DNA from: Chitinophaga niabensis
Lineage (GTDB): Bacteria; Bacteroidota; Bacteroidia; Chitinophagales; Chitinophagaceae
Direction: 5' to 3'
DNA length: 64,000 nucleotides
NCBI RefSeq assembly: GCF_900129465.1
Contig: NZ_FSRA01000001.1
Span: forward strand, 3,288,482 to 3,352,481
Part shown: in pieces, positions 7,562 through 15,500 of the stretch
Layout: the number at the start of each line of letters is the position of its first letter
How positions within the stretch are numbered: the stretch's first letter is position 1
Translations under genes and position numbers: made by a program
Notes under the pieces: generated by a model
Told to the model about the DNA's origin: nothing
The model's input: only the letters and a program-made list of their open reading frames with translations
The model's database searches: none

Positions 7562-9994
7562 TTAATTTCCTGCCCGCCGCAGTTCATCTGCGGTACCTGT
7601 TTGCCGGTCCCTGGCAGCTTCCACTTTTGTGTTACCAAAACGGTAACTGAAAGCAACGTTTACTGTTCTGTTCTGCCAGCGGTTATTCACGTTCAGGTAT
7701 ACGTTGTTATATTCAGCGGTTCCCCTGAAACGGTTGGAAGCAAACACATCTCCTATATTTATTTTAATGTTGCCTTTCTTTTGCAGGATATCCTTCTGCA
7801 CGCCCATGTTCACAGCTCCCTGTGCCCTTGATTTGAAGATCCCGTATACGGTAGGTGCATTGTACCATGCTCCTACTTCAATTTTAATATTGTTGGGCAG
7901 CGTAAAGATATTGGTGGTATTGAAATTACAGGACAGCTGTTCCGTACTGAAATTCTTTGTAGGATCAGGATCGTTGATCTTGTATTTATTGTAGAAGAAA
8001 GAAAGATTGTTAGTAGAGTTCCACCATTTGGTAACATCAAAAGGCAGTGTAAGGTCCAGTGAATAATTATCCTGTGTACCCAGGTTCCTGTTGGTACTGA
8101 TGGTTATCCTGGTTTCATCATCTACGATCAGCCACTCATCCCAGATATCATTTGTGCGGCTGTAACTTAATGCCGCGATATACTTCTGTTTGAACATATA
8201 AGACAACTCTGTATTATGGGTATACTCCGGTGTGAGGTAAGAGTTACCCCGGAAGAAAGTATACCTGTCCAGGAAGAACATAAAGGGATTCAGCTGACCA
8301 TACCCGGGGCGGTTAATACGTTTGGAATAGGCCAGGGATAATTTATTGTTATCATTAAACTTATGATCGATGGAAGCATTCGGGAAGAAATCCAGGTAGG
8401 TCCTTTCCGTTCTTGTCTTTAACGAAATAGAATTCCCATCTGCCGTAGTTTGCTCCAACCTTAGCCCCAATACAAAGTCTGTTTTCTTTAATTGCTTTTT
8501 GTAGATAAGGTAACCGGCCAGGATCTTTTCTTTATAAACAAACTGATCGTATTGCGAGGGTACGGGTACAAAAGCCCCATTGAGTAAAGAATCATACCGC
8601 ATAAAGTTCTCCGTATCTACAAAGCTGGCTTTCACACCTGCTTCCACTTTATTGGTCTTATTCAGCACTTTCACAAAATCTGCCTTGATACTTTTGATGA
8701 TGATATCCGTATAGGGCGTAGTGTTAATAGAACTACGCTGGCTGACAGTACCGGTATGTGCGGATATGGTACTGTCAGCCAGCAGCGTTTTCATGTTATT
8801 GCCAAAATCAGCATAGTCCGCATCTACTGTAAATTCGGACCCGCTGGTATCCAGCTTCAATTTATAGTTAAGGTTGTAAGCAGTGTTCTTAAAGCGGTTA
8901 TTTCCCCATACGCCGGTATAGAGCGTGGAATCCGTTTGCCCTCCTTTGTTGGCGATCTGCGTGGCACTGGGCGCATCTCTCCAGAAAGCGTTACTGTAAG
9001 CATTCACCATTACACCGATCGTTTGTTTATCCGTTATCGTATAATCGATGCCGGCTTTCAGGGAACGGTTGAGGAACTCTCCTTTCTGGAAAACATCCTG
9101 CCGGAACTGCATTGGAATGCTACCACCCGTAGTACGATGCAATTCCCGGGTATTAAAGAACTGCCGGTCTCCCCAATTGATGTTACCAAAAACATTCAGC
9201 TTTTTTGTTCTCCAGTTCAGGCTAAGCCCTGTATTATAGAAAAGGTACCTGCCACCGCCGAAGCTGGCATTTACGGTACCGTTCAATCCTGTCAGCTGGC
9301 CTTTTTTTGTTTTAATGTTAATGATCCCGGAGGAGCCTGCGGCATCATACTTGGCACTGGGGCTGGTGATGATCTCTATCTGGGAAATACTTTCCGCAGG
9401 CATGCTCTTCAACAGATCTGCCAATGCTTCATTGGTGAGATAAGTTAGTTTACCATCCAGCATTACCGTTACTCCCTGTTTACCCCTCAGCTGCAGGTTA
9501 TCATCTTTATCTACTGTTACACCGGGAGCCCTGCGGAGAACATCCATGGCTGTATTGCCTGCTGCTACTGCGCTGCTTTCTACATTGAGGATGGTTTTAC
9601 CTTCACTTCTTTCTATAAAAGGTTTCTGCCCGGTAACATTAACTGTCTGTAAATTCTTGGGGGCGGTAGCAAGCACTAAAGTTTTGAGATCTATTTGCTG
9701 ATGAGTGGCATCAACATTAAATACACTGCTTTTTTTTGCAGTGAAACCCAATTGGGAAACTTCCAGGTAATAAGCCCCTGCGGGTATCTTTTCAAAGAAA
9801 CATTTACCATTATCATCACTCATCTGGCCTTTTAAGAGAGAACTATCTGCAGCTTTGCGGACTCCTACACTGGCATATGGCAAGGGGTTTCCGGCGGCAT
9901 CGGCGATCTTTACGCTGATACTTCCGGCATGAGTTTGGGCGAACATCGGAGCGCCTGTAAGGAACAGGATCACTATCAGGAAGAGCTTTTTCAT
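7562..9994 (-). CDS. TonB-dependent-receptor-like outer-membrane beta-barrel protein
   Basis: An 810-residue outer-membrane protein. Residues 1-19 are a signal peptide (LFLTGAPMFAQ). Residues ~22-110 are a carboxypeptidase-regulatory-like beta-sandwich (ISVKIADAAGNPLPYASVGV). Residues ~125-230 are a plug domain (GNTAMDVLRRAPGVTV, LRGKQGVTVMLDGKL, IEIITSPSAKYDAAGSSGIINI). The remainder is a barrel with many aromatic strands and ends at R/A/G/N after a TVNAAFSYRFG-like strand. This matches the Bacteroidota outer membrane beta-barrel family 3, which is distinct from SusC and has unknown substrates. The gene is monocistronic by appearance, with a strong terminator behind it. Confidence 0.85.
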   Translation of the reverse strand: MKKLFLIVILFLTGAPMFAQTHAGSISVKIADAAGNPLPYASVGVRKAADSSLLKGQMSDDNGKCFFEKIPAGAYYLEVSQLGFTAKKSSVFNVDATHQQIDLKTLVLATAPKNLQTVNVTGQKPFIERSEGKTILNVESSAVAAGNTAMDVLRRAPGVTVDKDDNLQLRGKQGVTVMLDGKLTYLTNEALADLLKSMPAESISQIEIITSPSAKYDAAGSSGIINIKTKKGQLTGLNGTVNASFGGGRYLFYNTGLSLNWRTKKLNVFGNINWGDRQFFNTRELHRTTGGSIPMQFRQDVFQKGEFLNRSLKAGIDYTITDKQTIGVMVNAYSNAFWRDAPSATQIANKGGQTDSTLYTGVWGNNRFKNTAYNLNYKLKLDTSGSEFTVDADYADFGNNMKTLLADSTISAHTGTVSQRSSINTTPYTDIIIKSIKADFVKVLNKTNKVEAGVKASFVDTENFMRYDSLLNGAFVPVPSQYDQFVYKEKILAGYLIYKKQLKKTDFVLGLRLEQTTADGNSISLKTRTERTYLDFFPNASIDHKFNDNNKLSLAYSKRINRPGYGQLNPFMFFLDRYTFFRGNSYLTPEYTHNTELSYMFKQKYIAALSYSRTNDIWDEWLIVDDETRITISTNRNLGTQDNYSLDLTLPFDVTKWWNSTNNLSFFYNKYKINDPDPTKNFSTEQLSCNFNTTNIFTLPNNIKIEVGAWYNAPTVYGIFKSRAQGAVNMGVQKDILQKKGNIKINIGDVFASNRFRGTAEYNNVYLNVNNRWQNRTVNVAFSYRFGNTKVEAARDRQTGTADELRRAGN

Positions 9995-10091
9995 TGCAAC
10001 CTTTTAGCTTTATTAAAGTTCGGGTTAAGTACGGAACTATTGAAATTGATTTTGAACTGGAAAACTATATACGACCAGGGAACAAACGATT

Positions 10092-10123
10092 GCGCCGCTC
10101 GCCCTTAAAAAGACGAACGGCGC
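10092..10123 (-). terminator. Weak hairpin downstream of the 87-residue gene
   Basis: GCGCCG at 10092-10097 and CGGCGC at 10118-10123 form a six-base GC stem, extended by an inner CG/CG pair, about 40 bases past the stop of the small minus-strand gene. The minus strand then reads AATCGTTTGTTCC, so the U tract is poor. It could be a terminator or a mere inverted repeat. No gene was seen in the rest of 9995-10162. Confidence 0.35.
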
Positions 10124-10162
10124 TTACAAAAGTTGCATATCGGGGGAGAAAATGATGTGATG

Positions 10163-10426
10163 TTATGATAAACGGATAGATTCAAGGATGGCCTGTGAGA
10201 ATTCACTTTCCAAGGCATTGCATTTATCCGGGCACCTGTTCTTATCCGTGATCACAAATTGCCCTTCACTGTTTATCTGCATATGGAAGCGGACCCTTTT
10301 TGGCCCGTAGTTGAAATAAACCTGGTATAACTGCTGGTCTTTAGCGTTCATCGGATTGAACTCGAACGCTACCTGGTGTTGCTCTATGCTAAATACTTTG
10401 CTAAACTTTACGATCTTAATGGCCAT
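10163..10426 (-). CDS. Small hypothetical protein (87 residues)
   Basis: I do not recognise this family. The frame opens with ATG at 10426 (MAIKIVKFSKVFSIEQHQ) and has no signal peptide or membrane segment. The centre looks like beta-strands with alternating aromatic residues (YQVYFNYGPKRVRFHMQIN), and the C-terminus is a likely helix (SEFSQAILESIRLS). Two cysteines sit close together in CPDKC, a possible metal or disulfide pair. Codon use resembles its neighbours, and the reverse frame offers no competing gene. It stands alone between the outer-membrane receptor and the AHSA1-like gene, so its context gives no function. Confidence 0.6.
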   Translation of the reverse strand: MAIKIVKFSKVFSIEQHQVAFEFNPMNAKDQQLYQVYFNYGPKRVRFHMQINSEGQFVITDKNRCPDKCNALESEFSQAILESIRLS

Positions 10427-10492
10427 TTATCCGCTGTCTAATCTATGAAAATGAGGGCGCAAGGTGCAATAATTTATGGAAGGAAAAAAGTT

Positions 10493-10921
10493 TTATCCTT
10501 CCGCTTCCACCACTTCCTTCAATTTCTTCAACACGGCAGACCAGTTCCCGTCTGAATGTTCCTTTTCTTTTTCTGAAGCAATATTATCCTGCGAAAGTGT
10601 GACCACTGTTTTACCTTCTTCCTCTACCAGCCTGAATGTGACCAGGTTGTAATTCTCCGGTTTATCTTCCTTCGCCCCACTTAAAAAAGTGCTTTGAAAT
10701 ATTTTACCGGGTTCCATTTTCCGGATCACCCCTTTGTCTTTATAAGACTTGCCTTCAAATTCTCCTTCATAAGTGATCTCACTGCCTTCTTTAAAGTCAG
10801 AGGTCACTTTGGTACCGAACAGGTATTGCTTAATGCTTTGGGGGTCTGTAATGGCTTTCCATACCCTGGCAGCAGAAGCTTTAATACTTACAGATGTTTC
10901 CGATATGAGATTCCCTTTCAT
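10493..10921 (-). CDS. AHSA1-like SRPBCC-domain protein
   Basis: A 142-residue protein of the START/Bet v1-like AHSA1 family. The motifs are ISETSVSIKASAARVWKAIT (first strand and helix), DPQSIKQYLFGTKVTSDFKEG (with the typical Pro-Ile-Tyr arrangement), and the C-terminal amphipathic helix SAVLKKLKEV. Family members bind hydrophobic ligands in a deep cavity, and most bacterial ones have no proven role. The longer frame from 10960 adds 13 residues (MIWRTGTVLK...) that are not part of the fold, so I prefer the ATG at 10921. The upstream acyl-CoA dehydrogenase gene on the same strand ends 58 bases away and may be co-transcribed. Confidence 0.8.
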   Translation of the reverse strand: MKGNLISETSVSIKASAARVWKAITDPQSIKQYLFGTKVTSDFKEGSEITYEGEFEGKSYKDKGVIRKMEPGKIFQSTFLSGAKEDKPENYNLVTFRLVEEEGKTVVTLSQDNIASEKEKEHSDGNWSAVLKKLKEVVEAEG

Positions 10922-10979
10922 GGTTGTAATTTTTAGTACAGTTCCTGTACGCCAAATCACATGCCATTACTATTGCTGT

Positions 10980-12341
10980 TTATACAAAAGCACTAAAGCC
11001 GGTAATAGCACGGCCTACGATCAGGGAATTAATTTCCTTGGTGCCTTCATAGGAATAGATTGCTTCTGCATCTGCCACAAAACGGGCCACATTATGGTCC
11101 AGCAGGATGCCGTTGCCGCCCATCACTTCCCTTGCCTTACTCACAATGTCCCGCGTGCGCAACGAACAGAACACTTTTGCCAGGGACGCATGCTCATCTT
11201 TCAACATACCCTGGTCCTGCAATTCAGATAAGCGGAACACCAGGGATTGCATGGCTGTTAAATTGGACAACATTTCCACGAGGTGGTTCTGGATCAGTTG
11301 AAAAGAAGCGATAGGTTTACCAAACTGTTTACGTTTACGTGTATAATCCAGTGCATTTTCATAAGCGCCGCGTGCACAGCCAACTGCCATCCAGGCCACC
11401 CCGGCACGGGTCATCTGCAGAACCTTTGCGGTGTCTTTGAAAGAATTGGCATTTTGCAGGCGGTCTTTCTCCTCCACTACACAATCCTTCATAGTAATGA
11501 GAGCATTCTGCACAATCCGCAGCGCCATCTTTCCTTTGATCTTTTCGGCCACAAAACCCGGCGTGCCTTTTCTCACGAGGAATCCTTTCACCTGGTTATC
11601 ATCAACGTCCCTGGCCCATATCACTGTTACATCCGCAAACGTGGCATTACCGATCCATTTCTTTTGCCCGTTGAGCACCCAGCCATCTGCTGTTCTTTTA
11701 GCAGTGGTGGTAAGTCCTCCCGCCGCACCGGAACCAACTTCCGGCTCTGTGAGGCCAAATGCACCAACGGCTTGCATCTTATGCATCTTAGGCAGCCATT
11801 CCTGTTTCTGTTCCTCTGATCCGCAGATATAAATAGAACCCATGGCAAGCCCGCTATGCACGCCGAAGAAAGTGGCAATGGAAGCATCCACCCGCCCCAT
11901 TTCCATGGCAATCACCCCTTCCATCAGGAAAGACTTGCCAGGGCAATCATAGCCCTGGTATGTTACTCCGCATAAACCCAGGTCCGCAAACTTGGGGATC
12001 ACTTCAAAAGGGAAATCATCATGCAGCCAGAAGTTATTGACGATGGGTTGTATTTCGCGTTCCATGAATTCCCGCACCTTAAGCTGTATGGCACGGTCTT
12101 CTTCGTTCAGGCGCAGATGCAATTCATAAAAATCACCATTGATCGGCGGCAGCTCTTTCTTCTTTCCACCACCACCATCTAACATATGCATCAGGCCCTT
12201 CAATTGATTATCATCCAGCCTGGAAAAACCGTCCATTACCTTTTGCAGGTCTACTTTCTGCGATAACTTTCCCAGCTTATCGAAATCAATTGCCTTGAAC
12301 AGATTATAAGCATTCTTAATTTTGGAGAATGTACCAGCCAT
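10980..12341 (-). CDS. Acyl-CoA dehydrogenase, glutaryl-CoA dehydrogenase/ACX4-like
   Basis: A 453-residue flavoenzyme. After an unusual ~65-residue N-terminal extension containing GGGGKKKELPP come the acyl-CoA dehydrogenase domains: the N-terminal helical part (FMEREIQPIVNNFWL), the beta domain with FGLTEPEVGSGAAG and WIGNATFAD (FAD and substrate contacts), and the C-terminal helices with MGGNGILLDHNVARF and YSYEGTKEINSLIVGRAITG. The glutamate in YEGT is the catalytic base. YEGT followed by GRAITG is characteristic of glutaryl-CoA dehydrogenases and the plant ACX4 group, so short-chain or glutaryl-CoA oxidation is likely. It may feed the nearby thiolase. It is divergent from the CHAT gene with 88 bp between starts. 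Confidence 0.88.
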   Translation of the reverse strand: MAGTFSKIKNAYNLFKAIDFDKLGKLSQKVDLQKVMDGFSRLDDNQLKGLMHMLDGGGGKKKELPPINGDFYELHLRLNEEDRAIQLKVREFMEREIQPIVNNFWLHDDFPFEVIPKFADLGLCGVTYQGYDCPGKSFLMEGVIAMEMGRVDASIATFFGVHSGLAMGSIYICGSEEQKQEWLPKMHKMQAVGAFGLTEPEVGSGAAGGLTTTAKRTADGWVLNGQKKWIGNATFADVTVIWARDVDDNQVKGFLVRKGTPGFVAEKIKGKMALRIVQNALITMKDCVVEEKDRLQNANSFKDTAKVLQMTRAGVAWMAVGCARGAYENALDYTRKRKQFGKPIASFQLIQNHLVEMLSNLTAMQSLVFRLSELQDQGMLKDEHASLAKVFCSLRTRDIVSKAREVMGGNGILLDHNVARFVADAEAIYSYEGTKEINSLIVGRAITGFSAFV

Positions 12342-12384
12342 AAGAGATATATTTAATCATGAACATCAAAACTAATATTATTCT

Positions 12385-12392
12385 TATATTTA
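12385..12392 (+). promoter_or_regulatory. Candidate -7 element of the CHAT gene (TATATTTA)
   Basis: TATATTTA matches the Bacteroidota -7 consensus TAnnTTTG at seven of eight positions and lies 37 bases before the CHAT start at 12430. The region is AT-rich, so chance matches are easy. Confidence 0.3.
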
Positions 12393-12429
12393 GGGTAATA
12401 TTTAACCGCGATCCCACATTACCCCAAAC

Positions 12430-15400
12430 ATGAAAATCAATAAGGTCCTCATCAGAGGGGAACTGCAGCCAAGAGTGCCCGGCGCACCCACCACAGTTTC
12501 CACATATAGTACAAAGAGCACAGGTGAATTGTTGGAATTAGCCATCCATGCGGATGTTACATTGGAGTTTATACTGGAAGACAAAACTGCCTGGCGTTGT
12601 GGCCAGGATGAGCTGGACCTCCTGTTTCCACTGGTAGTATCAGACCCTTTTGAAATACCGGCACTGATAGAACCTTATGGGATCAAGGTAGACAGCCCTG
12701 TTCAATTTATACACATTCATCAAAATGGAAGTGACGACTCCCGGGGGCTGAACCTCAAAGGCCGCCAGGCGGGTACAGCTGCCGCTATGGCTACTGTGCG
12801 GCATCCCCTGCAGGTAAGCATTATGCAGGGAGACCTCAGGTTTGCCAGTTATCCTTTGCTGGCAGGGCACTTCCTCGGAGATAGCATCCTTTACGCGGAA
12901 AGTGAAATAGATAAAGCACTGAAAGGTGCGTTGCGGGAGAAACATAACCTTGGCATCTATCCCGGTGAAATCGGCACAACGGAGATCATCATCAGCCCTC
13001 AAACCACTTTTGCAGGCGCTATTATCGTAGGGCTGGGGAAACCGGAAACCCTTACCTCTTTTCAACTGGCCAATACCGTGGAAAGAGGGATTGCCAAATA
13101 CCTGATAGACCTGAAACGTGATCTGTATAATCCCGGCGATAATTACGACGGCCCCGTTGGCATCTCTTCACTGATCATTGGTTGCGGATACGGCGGGCTG
13201 AGTGTGGAAAATGCTATCAGTGGCATTATACTGGGCATCCAGTATGCCAATGAAAAGATCCATAAGCTCTTTTCCGGCAATGCAAAACTGATAGAACAGC
13301 TGGAATTCATTGAACTGTACGAAGACCGTGCCGTGAGCTGCCTTTATTCCATCAGTAAACTGGAAGAGGATGTAACCAACTCTTACAATATCAGTATCGA
13401 AAAAGAAAAGAAAAGGATCGGTATGCTGCCCGGAAGCAGGCAGCGGATCATTGAAAAAACAGGAGAAGGCTGGTGGAGCAGGATAACCGTTACCCAGTCC
13501 CAGGATGCCAACACGCGTTTCAAATCCCTTGTTTTCAATGCCTCCACCGGCTCCGCGCGGGAAGAGCAAAGTAATCTCTTTAGCAGTACACAGGTGCTGG
13601 ACCAACTGATAGAAGATATCTCCACAAACAATAAATGGACGCCGGCACTCGCACAAACCGTATTTGAGCTGCTGATCCCGAATGCTTTTAAAGAGCAGTT
13701 GAAGCGGCAGGGAAATATCAACTGGATCCTTGACCAGGATACGGCGGCTTATCCCTGGGAGCTATTACAGGATACCACTTCTCCCAGCGCAAAACCGCTA
13801 TGCATCAATTCCGGTATGATCCGCCAGATGGTCACCAATAATTTCAGGAACAGGGTACAAAGCGTAGCAGCCAATAATGCGTTGGTGATAGGTGATCCCA
13901 AGCTCTTCGGTTTTCTCCCGCAATTACCGGGAGCCATTAAAGAAGGAAAGATAGTAGAGCAGATCCTGCATGATCATAACTTTGGCGTAAGCACTATCAT
14001 CAACGGCAGCGCCACCGCCATCACAGAAGCACTATTCGGCAATGTGTACAAGATCATACACCTGGCCGGGCATGGTTCTTACAACCCTGAAAAGCCAGGT
14101 GAAACCGGCATGGTGATCGGCAAGGACATCTTCCTTACCTCCGGAGAGATTGCCCAGATGAGTTCTGTGCCGGAGTTTGTGTTTGTGAACTGCTGTTCCC
14201 TGGGCAGAACACAGGGCATGGATAACAGGTATTACCAGCAGCGATATAAATTTGCTGCCAATATTGGCACACAGCTGATACAGAATGGTGTAAAAGCGGT
14301 GATTGCCGCAGGATGGGCTGTAAGCGATGCCGCGGCACTGGCCTTTACGGAAGCATTCTACAAACTGATGTTTAACGGGGAAACTTTTGGTGAAGCCGTA
14401 AAGAAAGCACGGAGCAAGATCTATGAAGAGTTCAGCGATACCAATACCTGGGGAGCCTACCAATGTTATGGCGATCCGTTCTACCGCTTCAATAACAGGA
14501 GCTGGTCCGCGCAAAGCCAGCGCAGTTATATGATCTCACAGGAAGCGGAAATAGATCTTTCCAACCTCCGCAACCAGCTGGAAATGGGTACCGCAAAAGA
14601 TGAAAGCTTTCTGCAGCAATTAGCTGAAATATCCGCAGCAGTAGACAGCGCCGGCATCCGTACCGCCAGGATCACGGAAAAGGAAGCGCTGATCTATGCA
14701 GACCTTTTCCGGTATGAAGATGCCAGCGAGAAATTCCAGGCATTGCTGCAGGTGGAAGACGCTTCTTTCTCTTTTTCGGTGATGGAAAAATACCTGAGCG
14801 TACGTTCTAAAATGTGTTATGAACGCCGTGCCAATTTCACTGCAGACATATTACTGCAGGAGATCGGCTACATCGACTCACAATTGACCATACTCCTGGG
14901 CCTCGGACCTACCGCAGAGCGTTACAGCCTGGTGGGCAGCAATTACAAACGAAAGGCCATGCTGCACGAAGACCCTGCAGAGAAAATAAAAGCCTGCCAG
15001 GCAGCAGCCTACTATTATCAGAAAGCCTGCGGTATAGAAGGTAATACCACACTGGCCTATGCCTATACGAACTGGATAGAGCTGGAAGCTATTGTGAATG
15101 TAGCCGCAGCAAGAACATGGGGCACAACCGTGCAGTTTAATGAAGAAAGTTATAACCTTCCTTCAACAGACATATTGCAGGACGTACTCAGGAAGCTCAT
15201 CAGTACACCCGGCCGTAAATTTGATTACTGGCAGATGATCAACAATGCCAATGTACATTGCTGCAACTGGATCCTGGATGCCTGCAGGGACAAACAGTTC
15301 AGCACCCATGATGCCGTATTCAAAAGCTACAACGATGTATGGAAAAAAGCAGAGTCCAAGGGTAAAAAGATGGTGGTGATCAACCACCTTGAATTCCTCA

Positions 15401-15480
15401 CGAATATACTCAGCAGTGCAGGCATTGCCCAGGCAGAGGAAGTAGATAAGCTGCGGGTAAGATTAGCAGAGTTAGTCTGA
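12430..15480 (+). CDS. Large CHAT-domain (caspase-like) protease with unassigned N-terminal region
   Basis: A 1016-residue cytosolic protein without a signal peptide. Residues ~340-700 form a CHAT domain, a caspase-type cysteine protease fold: YPWELLQD near residue 443, the histidine motif IHLAGHG with His at ~548, and FVNCCSLG with the presumed nucleophile Cys ~589 (Cys588 stands where the family usually has Ala). The stretch CYGDPFYRF closes the domain. Residues ~1-125 are unassigned. Residues ~128-290 look alpha/beta (LLAGHFLGDSI, GAIIVGLGKPETLT, SSLIIGCGYGGLSVE) and recall N-terminal regions seen in other CHAT proteins. Residues ~720-1016 are helical, possibly TPR-like. CHAT proteases commonly act in signalling or programmed death. 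The topB gene starts 20 bp downstream. The target is unknown. Confidence 0.85.
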   Translation: MKINKVLIRGELQPRVPGAPTTVSTYSTKSTGELLELAIHADVTLEFILEDKTAWRCGQDELDLLFPLVVSDPFEIPALIEPYGIKVDSPVQFIHIHQNGSDDSRGLNLKGRQAGTAAAMATVRHPLQVSIMQGDLRFASYPLLAGHFLGDSILYAESEIDKALKGALREKHNLGIYPGEIGTTEIIISPQTTFAGAIIVGLGKPETLTSFQLANTVERGIAKYLIDLKRDLYNPGDNYDGPVGISSLIIGCGYGGLSVENAISGIILGIQYANEKIHKLFSGNAKLIEQLEFIELYEDRAVSCLYSISKLEEDVTNSYNISIEKEKKRIGMLPGSRQRIIEKTGEGWWSRITVTQSQDANTRFKSLVFNASTGSAREEQSNLFSSTQVLDQLIEDISTNNKWTPALAQTVFELLIPNAFKEQLKRQGNINWILDQDTAAYPWELLQDTTSPSAKPLCINSGMIRQMVTNNFRNRVQSVAANNALVIGDPKLFGFLPQLPGAIKEGKIVEQILHDHNFGVSTIINGSATAITEALFGNVYKIIHLAGHGSYNPEKPGETGMVIGKDIFLTSGEIAQMSSVPEFVFVNCCSLGRTQGMDNRYYQQRYKFAANIGTQLIQNGVKAVIAAGWAVSDAAALAFTEAFYKLMFNGETFGEAVKKARSKIYEEFSDTNTWGAYQCYGDPFYRFNNRSWSAQSQRSYMISQEAEIDLSNLRNQLEMGTAKDESFLQQLAEISAAVDSAGIRTARITEKEALIYADLFRYEDASEKFQALLQVEDASFSFSVMEKYLSVRSKMCYERRANFTADILLQEIGYIDSQLTILLGLGPTAERYSLVGSNYKRKAMLHEDPAEKIKACQAAAYYYQKACGIEGNTTLAYAYTNWIELEAIVNVAAARTWGTTVQFNEESYNLPSTDILQDVLRKLISTPGRKFDYWQMINNANVHCCNWILDACRDKQFSTHDAVFKSYNDVWKKAESKGKKMVVINHLEFLTNILSSAGIAQAEEVDKLRVRLAELV

Positions 15481-15486
15481 TTTTTT

Positions 15487-15494
15487 TACCTTCG
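15487..15494 (+). promoter_or_regulatory. Candidate -7 element of topB (TACCTTCG)
   Basis: TACCTTCG is one mismatch from TAnnTTTG, lies six bases before the topB ATG, and has TTAG 20 bases upstream (15463-15466) as a possible -33. If real, topB has its own promoter inside the tail of the CHAT gene and need not depend on CHAT transcription. Confidence 0.3.
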
Positions 15495-15500
15495 CTCCGT

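Noticed and set aside
12430-15480. A type III-E CRISPR Craspase (TPR-CHAT) component
   Set aside because: No gRAMP effector, CRISPR array or other cas gene is in the window, and the domain order (CHAT followed by the helical part) differs from Craspase.
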